DNA of 33,640 bases from Caulobacteraceae bacterium (GCA_025359665.1 JANYFU010000592.1:1-33640); one strand, 5' to 3'. Positions 8,344-17,290 are shown, counted from the first letter of the stretch. Program-made: numbers and translations. Notes: generated by a model not told the origin, from the sequence alone.

Positions 8344-8763
8344 TCAGGATTTTGCCTTCTTCGAAGGTTTCGATTTCGCGGAGCCGTTGAGAGCGATCGC
8401 TTCACGAATGAGCGCCTTGAAGGCCGCCTCGTCGACTTGTTCTCCTTCGTGGATGTCAATCGCGCGGCGCACGTTTCCATCGAGACTCGAGTTGAAGAGA
8501 TGGGTCGGGTCCGTCAGAGACGCACCCTTGGCGAAGGTAAGCTTCACGACCTTCTTGTAGGATTCGCCAGTACAGATGATGCCGTGGCGCGACCAGACCG
8601 GCGTACCCATCCACTTCCACTCCTCGACGACGTCCGGGTCTGTTTCGTTGATTAGCCCACGCATTCTGCCGAGGGTTTCGCCGCGCCAGTCCCCGAGTTC
8701 GGCGATTCTTTTGGAGATCAGCTCCGATGCCGGCTGGCCTTCGGTCGCGTCCGAATTTGTCAT
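8344..8763 (-). CDS. DUF1801 domain-containing protein
   Basis: This 139-residue soluble protein carries the DUF1801 (YdhG-like) fold signature: [21 protein letters not shown], then [25 protein letters not shown], then a C-terminal helical part and a Lys/Ser-rich tail ([12 protein letters not shown]). Family members are small, widely distributed and without an agreed function. The gene is convergent with the P450, ten bases between stops, and divergent from catA. It interrupts the catabolic cluster on the opposite strand and is probably unrelated to it. Confidence 0.85.
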   Translation of the reverse strand: MTNSDATEGQPASELISKRIAELGDWRGETLGRMRGLINETDPDVVEEWKWMGTPVWSRHGIICTGESYKKVVKLTFAKGASLTDPTHLFNSSLDGNVRRAIDIHEGEQVDEAAFKALIREAIALNGSAKSKPSKKAKS

Positions 8764-8823
8764 GCCCTAATCCCAGAAATTCCCGACATATTTCACTGGC
8801 AGGGCGACGGTGACCAGCCTGTT

Positions 8824-8836
8824 GTTTGGTCCAAAC
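8824..8836. promoter_or_regulatory. Palindrome upstream of catA, candidate operator
   Basis: GTTTGG (8824-8829), one central T, CCAAAC (8831-8836) form a perfect 13-base palindrome 86 bases before the catA start at 8923. Nearby, GGCGCC occurs three times (8854-8859, 8874-8879, 8889-8894). A regulator of the catechol operon could bind here. No regulator gene is adjacent apart from the TetR gene 2 kb away, so this is a weak call. Confidence 0.3.
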
Positions 8837-8922
8837 CATCGCGGGCGTCTCACGGCGCCATTTATGAATTTGCGGCGCCCCGGGGAATGGCGCCATCTGT
8901 TCCGGACGCAAGGAGACGCGAC

Positions 8923-9873
8923 ATGGATTCGAATCTGGTCGCCGGCCGCGACATTCAGGACTTCCTCGATCGCATCGCCGGACTGGACAGCGGCGGCGGA
9001 GGCGTACGCGCCAAACAAATCCTCCGCAGGATCGTTGGCGACCTGTTCGCCACCATCGATGCATTTGATATCAGCGAAGACGAGTTCTGGGTGACGCTGA
9101 ATTTCCTGGCCGAGGCGGCGCCCGAACTTGGGTTGTGGGCCGCCGGGCTGGGTTTTGAGCGTTTTCTCGACATGCGCATGGATCTGGCCGACCGGAACGC
9201 CGGCATGGCCGGCGGGACGCCACGGGCGATCGAGGGTCCGCTGTACGTCGCTGGCGCACCGCTTAGCGCCGGCTACGCCCGGCTGGACGACGGCGCTGAA
9301 GCGGGGGATACGCTGGTCATGCATGGCCATGTCCGTGACACTCATGGCGCGCCGATAGCCGGCGCCATCGTCGATGTCTGGCACGCTAACCGGCTGGGAA
9401 ACTACTCGTTCTTCGACAAGAGCCAGAGCGCCTACAATCTGCGCCGACGCATCGAGACCGACAGCCACGGTCGCTACAGATTTCTAACCATCCTGCCATC
9501 CGGATATTCGGTTCCGCCGGGCGGCACGACCGACCGGCTGTTGAGGGCTGTTGGCCGCCATGGCAACCGTCCGGCGCACATTCATTTCTTTGTTTCCGCG
9601 CCTGGCCATGCTCACCTCACCACCCAGGTCAACATCGCTGGCGACCCGTTCGTCCACGATGACTTCGCCTACGCGACACGCGACGAATTGATCGCCACCG
9701 CGGCGCCCGGCGAAGCCCCGAAGGCACTCGACATCGAGGGGCTGAATTCGCCCTTCCTGGAAATCACATTCGATTTCGTGCTCGGCGCGGCGCAAGGCGA
9801 TCGGGAGCAAGCCTCAAGCCGGGCTCGCCTCGCCGCTTCATCGGTAGAGGACGGGGGAGGAAGTCCGCCATGA
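8923..9873 (+). CDS. catA: Catechol 1,2-dioxygenase (intradiol)
   Basis: This non-heme Fe(III) enzyme cleaves catechol between its hydroxyls to cis,cis-muconate, the first step of the beta-ketoadipate pathway. The 316-residue protein has the helical N-terminal dimer domain and the family blocks EGPLYVAGAP, VDVWHANRLGNYSFFDKSQS, LPSGYSVPPGGTT and GRHGNRPAHIHFFVSAPGH. The four iron ligands are visible: Tyr of GNYS, Tyr of SGYS and the two His of PAHIH. The ATG at 8923 is chosen over the in-frame ATG at 8887 because AAGGAGA lies just upstream of it. The end overlaps the next gene by four bases (ATGA), so it is translated together with the ring-hydroxylating oxygenase that probably makes its catechol. 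Confidence 0.93.
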   Translation: MDSNLVAGRDIQDFLDRIAGLDSGGGGVRAKQILRRIVGDLFATIDAFDISEDEFWVTLNFLAEAAPELGLWAAGLGFERFLDMRMDLADRNAGMAGGTPRAIEGPLYVAGAPLSAGYARLDDGAEAGDTLVMHGHVRDTHGAPIAGAIVDVWHANRLGNYSFFDKSQSAYNLRRRIETDSHGRYRFLTILPSGYSVPPGGTTDRLLRAVGRHGNRPAHIHFFVSAPGHAHLTTQVNIAGDPFVHDDFAYATRDELIATAAPGEAPKALDIEGLNSPFLEITFDFVLGAAQGDREQASSRARLAASSVEDGGGSPP

Positions 9874-11108
9874 CCGTCTTCCCCCGCGCCGATGGATCGC
9901 GGGTGCCCTACGGCGTCTTTACGTCGCAATCGGTCTACGATCGCGAGCAGGAACGAATCTTCCGCGGCCCGACCTGGAGCTTCCTGGGACTGGAGGCCGA
10001 GATCCGATCGCCTGGCGACTTCAAGAGCACCTTCATCGGCGACACGCCGGTAGTGATGACCCGTACGGAGGATGGCGCCCTGGCGGCATGGGTGAACCGC
10101 TGCGCGCACCGGGGGGCCATGGTCTGCCGCCAGCTTCGGGGCAACGCCACCTCTCACAGCTGCGTCTATCACCAGTGGCGCTACGATCTGGAAGGCAACC
10201 TCTATGGCGTGCCGTTTCTGCGGGGGCTGAAGGGCCAGGCCGGCATGCCCGCCGATTTTGACCGCACCGCCCACGGCCTGCGCAAACTGCGGGTCGATAG
10301 CTATCGCGGCCTTGTGTTTGCAACGTTCAGCGATCAGGTCGAGCCGCTGGCGGACTACATCGGGCCGGTGATGGCCGGCTTCATCGACCGCATTTTCCAC
10401 AAGCCGGTCGAATACCTGGGTTGCACGCGCCAGTATTCGAACTCCAACTGGAAGCTGTATCTCGAAAACGTCAAGGACCCCTATCACGCCAGCCTGCTGC
10501 ATCTGTTCCACACCACCTTCAACATCTTCCGGGTGGGAATGAAGGCGCACTGTGTCGGCGATGGCCGCGAGGGCCTGCACAGCATCATCATGGCCATCAA
10601 GCAGGACCAGGACGATACCTCGGCCGCCTATTCGGACCAGAAGATCCGGTCCTACGACAGCGGCTTTGTCCTGGAAGACGACAGCGTGCTCGCCCTCATT
10701 CCCGAGTACGAGGTGGTGGCGACAAACCATATTCAGCCGATCTTTCCGCAACTGGTGATCCAGCAGATCCACAACAGCCTAGTGGCTCGCCAGCTGCTGC
10801 CTAAGGGTCCGGGCCATTTCGAACTGGTGTTCCATTTTTTCGGCTACGCGGACGACAGCGACGAGATGCGGTCGCTCCGGATCAAACAGGCCAATCTGGT
10901 GGGACCGGCGGGCTATATCTCGATGGAAGACACCGAGGCGACAGAACTGGTTCAACAGGGGGTGACGCGCGATCCAACGGCCACTTCGGTCATCGAGATG
11001 GGCCTTGGCGCCCCTGAGCAGAACGACACCCTGATCACCGAGTCCCTGATCCGCGGATTCTGGAAGGGTTACGGGAAACTGATGGCTTTCGACGAAGGCG
11101 CGCCATGA
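9870..11108 (+). CDS. Rieske ring-hydroxylating oxygenase alpha subunit (anthranilate dioxygenase/salicylate 5-hydroxylase type)
   Basis: This 412-residue catalytic subunit holds a Rieske [2Fe-2S] site (Cys78-x-His80 and Cys98-x2-His101, in CAHRGAMVC and SCVYHQW). Its mononuclear iron site is ENVKDPYHASLLH, with Asp203, His206 and His211. The long stretches around LHLFHTTFNIFRVGMKAH, NHIQPIFPQLVIQQIHNSL and ISMEDTEATELVQQG are those I associate with AndAc (anthranilate 1,2-dioxygenase) and NagG (salicylate 5-hydroxylase), and I cannot separate the two by eye. Coupling to catechol 1,2-dioxygenase favours a catechol product, hence anthranilate or a similar 2-substituted benzoate. ATGA overlaps join it to catA and to the beta subunit. 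No ferredoxin or reductase component lies nearby. Confidence 0.9.
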   Translation: MTVFPRADGSRVPYGVFTSQSVYDREQERIFRGPTWSFLGLEAEIRSPGDFKSTFIGDTPVVMTRTEDGALAAWVNRCAHRGAMVCRQLRGNATSHSCVYHQWRYDLEGNLYGVPFLRGLKGQAGMPADFDRTAHGLRKLRVDSYRGLVFATFSDQVEPLADYIGPVMAGFIDRIFHKPVEYLGCTRQYSNSNWKLYLENVKDPYHASLLHLFHTTFNIFRVGMKAHCVGDGREGLHSIIMAIKQDQDDTSAAYSDQKIRSYDSGFVLEDDSVLALIPEYEVVATNHIQPIFPQLVIQQIHNSLVARQLLPKGPGHFELVFHFFGYADDSDEMRSLRIKQANLVGPAGYISMEDTEATELVQQGVTRDPTATSVIEMGLGAPEQNDTLITESLIRGFWKGYGKLMAFDEGAP

Positions 11109-11578
11109 TCGATCTGGGCTTGCGCCATGAGATGCTCGCGCTCCAAGACGAATATATCACCACCCTGGACACCGACGCGCTGGAGCTGTGGCCGGAGATG
11201 TTCGTAGACGATTGTCTCTATGAGATCATTCCCAAGGAAAACGAGGACCTGGGTCTGCCAGCCCCCGTGATTCGCTGTGACAATAAGAAGATGCTGCGCG
11301 ATCGCGTGGTCTCCCTACGCAACGCCAACATCTTTCAACAGGTGATCTATCGACACTTTGTATCGGGGCTGACCTGCAAGATGATCGAAAACGGCCTGGT
11401 GGAGATGCGGTCGAGCTATCTGGTGATCAACACCAGTCAACTCGGCCAATCGGTGGTCTATCAGACCGGCCGGTATCACGACCTGGTGGTCCGCTCGGAC
11501 GGCGTCTGGCGGTTCAAAAGCAAACGGGCGATCTATGATACATCGCGCATCCAGACCGCCCTGGCCGTGCCGATCTGA
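11105..11578 (+). CDS. Ring-hydroxylating oxygenase beta subunit
   Basis: This 157-residue small subunit belongs to the SnoaL/NTF2-like fold group. Conserved features are the N-terminal helix with DEYITTLDTDALELWPEMFV, the strand DDCLYEIIPKENED and the segment QQVIYRHFVSGLTCK. The C terminus WRFKSKRAIYDTSRIQTAL is typical of AndAd/NagH-like partners. It has no cofactor and packs with the alpha subunit in an (alpha-beta)3 hexamer. Its ATG overlaps the alpha stop by four bases. Confidence 0.9.
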   Translation: MIDLGLRHEMLALQDEYITTLDTDALELWPEMFVDDCLYEIIPKENEDLGLPAPVIRCDNKKMLRDRVVSLRNANIFQQVIYRHFVSGLTCKMIENGLVEMRSSYLVINTSQLGQSVVYQTGRYHDLVVRSDGVWRFKSKRAIYDTSRIQTALAVPI

Positions 11579-11588
11579 ATAGCCTTGC

Positions 11589-13757
11589 GTGTCATCGCCC
11601 TATGGCTTCGCCCGCACCGATGAAATAGGCTACCATATCGCCAAACGAGACCGGGGGTTCAGCGTGGCCGAGGGGAATTCGAATCTACGGCAGGCGTCGA
11701 TCGTCTCAGTCGATGTCTTTGGGTTTTCCCGGGAGACCGAGGAAGACCGCCAGAAGGTGACTCAGGCCTTCGAGGCCCTGAACGCCCGTCTCGAATCCAC
11801 GGCCGACCGGCATAATGGTCGCGTATTCTATGGCGCCGCCGATGGCCTGTTTCTGGAGCTTCCCAACGCCGACGAGGCGGTGGTGGCGGGCGAGGAGATT
11901 GCCAACGGCCCTTGGCCTCCCGTGCGCGTCGGCGTGCACCAGGGAAATGTCGCCGCTCTGGCCACCGGCGAGCTGTCGGGATCGGCCATTTCCACGGTCG
12001 CCCGCATCCAGCAGGCGGCGGACAAAGGCGCGGTTCTGGTCTCTGAAGAGGTCAAGCGCGCGCTGCATACGGCAACCATCTCCAGGCGGCTGCTGAAGGA
12101 CTCCAGCCCGATCAAGTTCGATCGGGTCGAGGATCTCACCCCGATCTACAAGCTTTCCTTCGTCAAACCGGTCGATGAGGCGGCGCTGAAGCGCACCAAT
12201 CGCCGGACCCTGATGATCCTGGCCGGCGTTACGGTCGCGGTGATCGCCCTGGTGGCGATCTTCTTTGGACGGGATATCTATACGACACTGTTTCCGAAAC
12301 ATGACCACGTCGCCGTGCTGAAACTTCAGGGTCAGGGCGCCGGCAAGGACGCCTCTGAATTCGCCGATACGCTGACCGACGAGATCGGCTATGTCCTGAA
12401 CCAAGGGCAGATTCCCACTGTCACCGGTGGCCTCGCCGAAACCCTGCGCGGCCCGGATAAAGACGCGCAGGCGCGGCGTTACCAGGTCGGCGCCGTGCTT
12501 GACGGAACCGTTTCCGGAGACGCCAACGCCCTCGATATCAAGCTGCACATCGACGACCCGGTCAGCCACCAGACGATCTGGTCGCACGAATTCCAGGGCT
12601 CCGGGGATGACCTGCAGACCCAGGTTTCGTCGCGGGTCATCAACGTGCTGACCTGCTCGGCCCAGGCAATGGCGCCTGACGCCAATGTGTCCGGGTCCGA
12701 TGTGGTCGCGCTCTATGTAAAATTCTGCGACCTCAATTCCGACGCCGCCAGCGACGCCAACGCCCTTGTCCAACTTGAGAACACCTTGCGGCAATTGACG
12801 GCGAAGGCGCCGCAGTTCTCCTACGGCCACTCCAATCTGGCTCTATTCCTAATCAGTAAATCCCAGGTCGATCCGGCCAACGCTCCCGCCCTGCTGGCAG
12901 AGGCGGCGCGGGAGGCGGACCGTACCGTCGCCCTGGATCCCAAGAATGCCGACGGCTATGTTGCCCGCGCCCGTCTGGTCGCCGCCCCTGGCTGGTCGGA
13001 TCGCGAAAAGAACCTGGCCCTGGCGGTGGCGCAACCCGGCGCCGGCCCGGTGGCCAACGCCTTCTACACCCTGATGCTGCAGGAGGTCGGACGTCTGAAT
13101 GACGCGGCGATCTACTCGCAGAAAGTGGCCTCAGAGGACACCAGCGGTGACCCCGACTATGTGATCCTGATCGCCTCCAGCCTCGCCGCCCAGGGCAAGG
13201 ATGACGACGCCGACCGCGCCCTGACCAAGGCCTTGCAGATCGCCCCCAACAACCCGGTCATCCAAGGCTTCCGGTTCCACATGTATGAGTGGTTCGGTCG
13301 CTGGGACGAAGCCCTGGCTATCCTGAACGACGACGCCGCGCGGCCGCCGCAGCTGGAACAGGAAGAAGATCTGGCCGCCTCCAGAGCCTTCATCGCGGCC
13401 GTGCAATCGGGCGAACCCGGCCCCAAGGCCGCGGCGCGCGCCGCCGAATTCGCCTCGGTCTCGCATGACCGCAATCACCTGATGGCGGCGATCAGCCATC
13501 TTTCGGCGATGGGCCTCGTCGATGACGCCTATAGCATGGCCGAACAGGTCCCACCGACGCCCCAGACCGATGACCTTTCGGTGCTGTTCCAGCCACTGAA
13601 CGGGGCCCTGCGTCGCGATCCAAGGTTCATCGCCTTGGCCGGCAAACTGGGGCTGGTCGGCTATTGGACCAGTTCCGGCAAATGGCCGGATTTCTGCGCT
13701 AGCGGCGATCTGGCATATAGCTGCAAGGCCGAAGCGCAAAAGCTCGCGGCCAAATAG
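11589..13757 (+). CDS. Membrane protein with cyclase-like, TolB-like and TPR-like domains
   Basis: This 722-residue protein has three parts. Residues about 34-190 resemble a class III adenylate/guanylate cyclase domain (ASIVSVDVFGFS, then GRVFYGAADGLFLELP, then VRVGVHQGNV and GSAISTVARIQQAA). Two metal-binding Asp positions look kept, but the Asn expected in the VNxxAR-type motif is Ser, so cyclase activity is doubtful. A single membrane helix follows at about 206-228. Residues about 235-355 resemble the TolB-like domain found in similar cyclase/TPR proteins (AVLKLQGQG, DGTVSG, IWSHEFQG). The rest is helical with TPR-like repeats, presumably periplasmic. The start is GTG 11589 or possibly GTG 11664, nearer the cyclase fold. 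It starts 10 bases after the oxygenase operon and ends two bases before the lytic transglycosylase gene. Confidence 0.75.
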   Translation: MSSPYGFARTDEIGYHIAKRDRGFSVAEGNSNLRQASIVSVDVFGFSRETEEDRQKVTQAFEALNARLESTADRHNGRVFYGAADGLFLELPNADEAVVAGEEIANGPWPPVRVGVHQGNVAALATGELSGSAISTVARIQQAADKGAVLVSEEVKRALHTATISRRLLKDSSPIKFDRVEDLTPIYKLSFVKPVDEAALKRTNRRTLMILAGVTVAVIALVAIFFGRDIYTTLFPKHDHVAVLKLQGQGAGKDASEFADTLTDEIGYVLNQGQIPTVTGGLAETLRGPDKDAQARRYQVGAVLDGTVSGDANALDIKLHIDDPVSHQTIWSHEFQGSGDDLQTQVSSRVINVLTCSAQAMAPDANVSGSDVVALYVKFCDLNSDAASDANALVQLENTLRQLTAKAPQFSYGHSNLALFLISKSQVDPANAPALLAEAAREADRTVALDPKNADGYVARARLVAAPGWSDREKNLALAVAQPGAGPVANAFYTLMLQEVGRLNDAAIYSQKVASEDTSGDPDYVILIASSLAAQGKDDDADRALTKALQIAPNNPVIQGFRFHMYEWFGRWDEALAILNDDAARPPQLEQEEDLAASRAFIAAVQSGEPGPKAAARAAEFASVSHDRNHLMAAISHLSAMGLVDDAYSMAEQVPPTPQTDDLSVLFQPLNGALRRDPRFIALAGKLGLVGYWTSSGKWPDFCASGDLAYSCKAEAQKLAAK

Positions 13758-13759
13758 CC

Positions 13760-14395
13760 GTGACTGTGTTTGGCGGGATGGGATTCGCCGCGGCCCTGAG
13801 CTGCCTGATCGCCGCGTACGCAGCCCAGGCGCAGGTTCTGGAGATCAGCCCGAACGGGTCGGTCACTCGATATGACGGTCCGACCCAGTACCTGACCACC
13901 GGCGCGCGGGCCATCACACCGGAACAGCCGCCCATGGCGCGGCGCGGCGTGGCGGCCTCGATTCCGACGGCCGAGATCGCGGAGACTATCCGGGCAGCGT
14001 CGGAGCGCCATCAGGTCAGTGAACGCCTGGTGGAGGCGGTGGCCTGGCGCGAATCCGGCTTCAACCCCGCGGCGGTCTCGCCCAAGGGCGCCAGGGGTGT
14101 GATGCAGCTGATGCCCGGCACGGCTCGGCTGCTGGGTGTCGACGCCCGCGATCCCGCCGGCAACATCGACGGCGGCGCGGACTATCTTTCACGGATGATC
14201 AGGCGCTTCGACGGCAACACCGCCAAAGCCTTGGCCGCCTATAACGCCGGGCCAGAGGCGGTGGAGCGCTACCGGGGTGTACCCCCCTACGCCGAGACCA
14301 TAGCCTATGTGGACGCGATTCTGGCGCGGCTAGGCCGGACAGACGGTTCCGCGAACCTGGGTCGAGAGGCCAAAGCGAGCGTGGATGGCTTTTAG
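13760..14395 (+). CDS. VirB1-like lytic transglycosylase
   Basis: This 211-residue exported protein has an N-terminal signal peptide (hydrophobic to about residue 22, cleaved near AQA-Q). It carries a C-terminal SLT goose-lysozyme-like domain from about residue 72. The catalytic Glu is residue 98 in AWRESGFNP, followed by SPKGARGVMQLMPGTA and LAAYNAGPEAVERY, the standard family motifs. It would cut peptidoglycan to let the secretion apparatus through the wall. Its stop overlaps the virB11 stop by four bases on the opposite strand. It starts with GTG two bases after the TPR protein, so those two are probably co-transcribed. The position at the end of a virB cluster supports a VirB1 role. Confidence 0.88.
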   Translation: MTVFGGMGFAAALSCLIAAYAAQAQVLEISPNGSVTRYDGPTQYLTTGARAITPEQPPMARRGVAASIPTAEIAETIRAASERHQVSERLVEAVAWRESGFNPAAVSPKGARGVMQLMPGTARLLGVDARDPAGNIDGGADYLSRMIRRFDGNTAKALAAYNAGPEAVERYRGVPPYAETIAYVDAILARLGRTDGSANLGREAKASVDGF

Positions 14396-15396
14396 GCCCC
14401 GCCACCAGGCTCGACCGCACCACCGGTGCGCCTGAATATGATCTCGCTCACCACTCGCCGTCCATCCGTGCGCTTCAGCTGCACAACGACGTCGATTACT
14501 CGTCGGGCATAGGCCTGGATCGCCGCCCAGCCCATATCGACGCCGCTGAGCAGGGCCAGCATGGTGATCTGATCAATCGCGCCGCCCGGACTGTCGGCAT
14601 GGACGGTGGTGATAGAGCCGGGGTGACCGGTGTTGACGGCCCGCAGAAAGGCGAAGGCTTCAGGCCCGCGCAGTTCGCCAAGCAGAATACGGTCCGGACG
14701 CATGCGCAGCGAAGCCTGGAGAAGCTCTTCGGCCCCCACCTTCGCCTCACCCGCCTCGCCGCGCACGGCGATCAGGCCGATGGCGTTGGGATGGTCCAGG
14801 CGAATCTCCGGCGCGTCCTCGATCACCAGCAGCCGTTCCCGCAGGTCGATCTCCTTGACCAGAGCGTTGAGCAGAGTGGTCTTGCCCGACGACGTGCCGC
14901 CGGAAAGCACGATGGTTTTCCTGTGTTTCACCGCCAGGGACAGAAACCCCATCAGGTCGGATCGATCGAGGTAGTTTTGTAGGAGCTGATCCTCGCGGGC
15001 CGCCGCGCCGGTCTCCAAAGCAGCGTCGAACAGACCGGTGCGTTGGAGTTCGCCCATGGAGAGATCGGAGATCGCGTGTTTGCGGATCGCCAGCACCAGG
15101 CCTGTGCGCGTGGCGGGCGGCGCGATGATCTGCACCCTCGCGCCATCGGGCAGGCTCGCCGAGAGCAGAGGCTGTTCGCGATTGACTCCCTGGCTGGCCG
15201 CCGCCGCCACCTGCCGGGCCAAGCGCGCGAGATCGACCTCGGTCAACTGGGGGGCGTCGAATCGGGCGGTTTCACCCGAGACGGTCTCTACCCAGACCTC
15301 GCCCGGCCGGTTGACGAGAATGTCGGTCACATCGGGCCGGGACAGCCACGGATCGAGCGGCGCCAGATAGCGTCTTAGGTAGACCCTGTCGTTCAT
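14392..15396 (-). CDS. virB11: VirB11 type IV secretion ATPase
   Basis: This 334-residue hexameric cytoplasmic ATPase powers pilus assembly and substrate transfer. It has a Walker A at LSGGTSSGKTTLLNAL (P-loop about 166-173), an Asp box in LVIEDAPEI, a Walker B-type block RILLGELRGPEAF and a His box NTGHPGSITTVHAD. The N-terminal domain (LAPLDPWLSRPDVTDILVNR) is typical of VirB11 rather than a type II/IV-pilus ATPase. It is last in the operon. Its ATG overlaps the virB10 stop by four bases (15393-15396). Confidence 0.95.
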   Translation of the reverse strand: MNDRVYLRRYLAPLDPWLSRPDVTDILVNRPGEVWVETVSGETARFDAPQLTEVDLARLARQVAAAASQGVNREQPLLSASLPDGARVQIIAPPATRTGLVLAIRKHAISDLSMGELQRTGLFDAALETGAAAREDQLLQNYLDRSDLMGFLSLAVKHRKTIVLSGGTSSGKTTLLNALVKEIDLRERLLVIEDAPEIRLDHPNAIGLIAVRGEAGEAKVGAEELLQASLRMRPDRILLGELRGPEAFAFLRAVNTGHPGSITTVHADSPGGAIDQITMLALLSGVDMGWAAIQAYARRVIDVVVQLKRTDGRRVVSEIIFRRTGGAVEPGGGA

Positions 15397-16487
15397 CGGG
15401 CCTGGAGCACATCCGAAAAGTCGAGATCGCGGGCGACGAACACCCGGATCGCGCCGCCAGGCGGCACGGTGATGGTGGTGGGAATGTCGATGTCTTTCTG
15501 CAGGGCGACGGTGGCCACGCTGGCCGCCTGCTGCGGCGAACTGATGACGATGCCGTTCACGCCACCGCTGTTCTGATTGGCCAGGGCCTGGACCGCGCCG
15601 TCGATCACTGACAGCAGGATCGCGGCGCCGAAGCGCTGGAAGAAATGGGTGTCGGTCTTGCCCTCCAGGCCGCCGCGACCCAGGCGATCGGTTCCGGGCG
15701 ACCCCAGGCTGATCGAGACGCCATCGGGAGTGAGCAGCCGTGACCAGATCACGAAGGCTCGCGACTGACCATTGGCCACGCCGCTCTTGTATTCGCCGAT
15801 CAGCCTCGAGCCCCTTGGAATGACCACGGTCGAGCCGTCGAAGCCGCTGACATCCCGGCTGACCACCGCACGGGCGAAACCCGGGAGGTCGGAATTGATG
15901 CCGGTTTCGAGAATCGCCGAAATCACCGTGCCCTGTGGCGCGATCAGCTTGGTGTTGGCCAGGCGCGTGGCGCGGGCGGTGTCCACCTGGGAGCCTTCGA
16001 CGCGCTGAGCGAAACGCTCATCGGAACCCGGCTTGGCGCCGCCATCCCGCGCCGCCGCGTTGGCGCCAACGCCGGCGCCGACCGCCGGACCTGCCGACAG
16101 CACCGCGGGCTCGGGCGCGTCGCTGAGGTCGACGACCATCGATGGAGCCCTCAGGCGGGCCTGTTCGTCCGCCGAAGTCGCCGTGCCGCTCTGTGGTAGG
16201 GGTAACGGTTGCGGCGCCTGGACGGGCGTCACCGGAGCCGGCGGAGCTGGCGGCGTTAGCTGGGCCAGTTGCACCGGGTGAGGCGGCGGGACGATGGTTT
16301 GCGCTCGGGCGTGGCGTCCGGCGCTCAGCGAGAGATAGACCACCAGGCCCAGGCCGAAGGTGCCGGCGACCCCCATCAGGAACCCCCAGGGGTTCTCACG
16401 CCCCGCCACCGCCGATGGCGGTCTGGACAGGCGCTCGAGCGCTTCTCCATCATCAAACAGTTTTTGAGAGGATGCGGACTGGTTCAT
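15393..16487 (-). CDS. virB10: VirB10 (TrbI-like) type IV secretion core protein
   Basis: This 364-residue protein spans the envelope. It has a short cytoplasmic tail, one membrane helix at about 34-56, a Pro-rich periplasmic linker (about 65-100), and the C-terminal TrbI/VirB10 beta-barrel domain from about residue 180. Family motifs include LIAPQGTVISAILETGINSDLPG, VVIPRGSRLIGEY and FGAAILLSVIDGAVQAL. The last of these covers the helical antenna that reaches the outer membrane. It should form the core complex with VirB9. ATGA overlaps link it to virB9 upstream and virB11 downstream. Confidence 0.95.
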   Translation of the reverse strand: MNQSASSQKLFDDGEALERLSRPPSAVAGRENPWGFLMGVAGTFGLGLVVYLSLSAGRHARAQTIVPPPHPVQLAQLTPPAPPAPVTPVQAPQPLPLPQSGTATSADEQARLRAPSMVVDLSDAPEPAVLSAGPAVGAGVGANAAARDGGAKPGSDERFAQRVEGSQVDTARATRLANTKLIAPQGTVISAILETGINSDLPGFARAVVSRDVSGFDGSTVVIPRGSRLIGEYKSGVANGQSRAFVIWSRLLTPDGVSISLGSPGTDRLGRGGLEGKTDTHFFQRFGAAILLSVIDGAVQALANQNSGGVNGIVISSPQQAASVATVALQKDIDIPTTITVPPGGAIRVFVARDLDFSDVLQAR

Positions 16488-17290
16488 TTGAACAGGCCTC
16501 GATGACGTTTGGCCGGCTTGGGGCTTTGAGGCCCGGTGACAAAGGTGGCGTATCCGTCGTTGACGATCCGGGTGACTTCCGCGCCCTGCCTCAGCACGAA
16601 GGCGGCGGCCAATCGATCGATCACCAGATATCCGTCCCGCGTAGCGGTGTTGACCACGGCCTCCTTGCGATCAGGGTCGACCGCGAAGATGGCCGGGTAC
16701 TCGGCCGTCGGGGCGAAGGCGAAATAGGTGGAGCGGCCGTCGTCGAATACGCGCAACGGCGTCAGCTTGCCGGGTCCTTCGACGTGATAGGCGTGGTTGA
16801 GGTCGGTCGGCGGGGGTCGCGGCGGTGGTATCGGCTTGGGTTCGGCGACCGCCACGAAGGGTTCAGGATATTCGAATCGCAGCCGGAAGATCAGCGCTCG
16901 ATCCATGCGCCTCGTAGGGCGATGGGCGTGGAGGTCGAAAACATAGCGCCTCAGATTGGTGATCACCGTCATGTCGGTGGCCCGGCTGACGTCCAGCGGC
17001 TTGAGAAACAACAGATTCGCCTTGTGATTGGGCGTAATCTGCCAGCCGAGCCCATCGCCGATCGACACATTCTCGATTCGCTCGCCTACTCCGAACTCGA
17101 TGGTCATCTGGTAGCCCAGAGTGGCCTGAAGCTCGACGACCTGATCGGGGTCATAGTGCACCACCCGGATGCGCGGATCTCCGGGCCCAGGTTGCGGCGA
17201 CAGCGCCGCCGAAGCCGGCGTCGCGGTGATCGCCCAAACGCCCGGAGCGGCGCAGAGGCTAGAACACAGCACTATGACCAGTCGTCTCAT
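16484..17290 (-). CDS. virB9: VirB9 (CagX-like) type IV secretion core protein
   Basis: This 268-residue periplasmic and outer-membrane protein has a signal peptide (RRLVIVLCSSLCAAPGVWA). The N-terminal VirB9 domain includes DPRIRVVHYDPDQVVEL and LGYQMTIEF. A Pro-rich linker lies near residues 151-161, followed by a C-terminal domain with LTPLRVFDDGRSTYFAF and YLVIDRLAAAFVLRQG, as expected for the VirB7/VirB10-binding region. No VirB7 lipoprotein gene is present nearby. The ATG at 17290 overlaps the virB6 stop by four bases, so nothing sits between virB6 and virB9, where virB8 often lies. Confidence 0.93.
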   Translation of the reverse strand: MRRLVIVLCSSLCAAPGVWAITATPASAALSPQPGPGDPRIRVVHYDPDQVVELQATLGYQMTIEFGVGERIENVSIGDGLGWQITPNHKANLLFLKPLDVSRATDMTVITNLRRYVFDLHAHRPTRRMDRALIFRLRFEYPEPFVAVAEPKPIPPPRPPPTDLNHAYHVEGPGKLTPLRVFDDGRSTYFAFAPTAEYPAIFAVDPDRKEAVVNTATRDGYLVIDRLAAAFVLRQGAEVTRIVNDGYATFVTGPQSPKPAKRHRGLFK

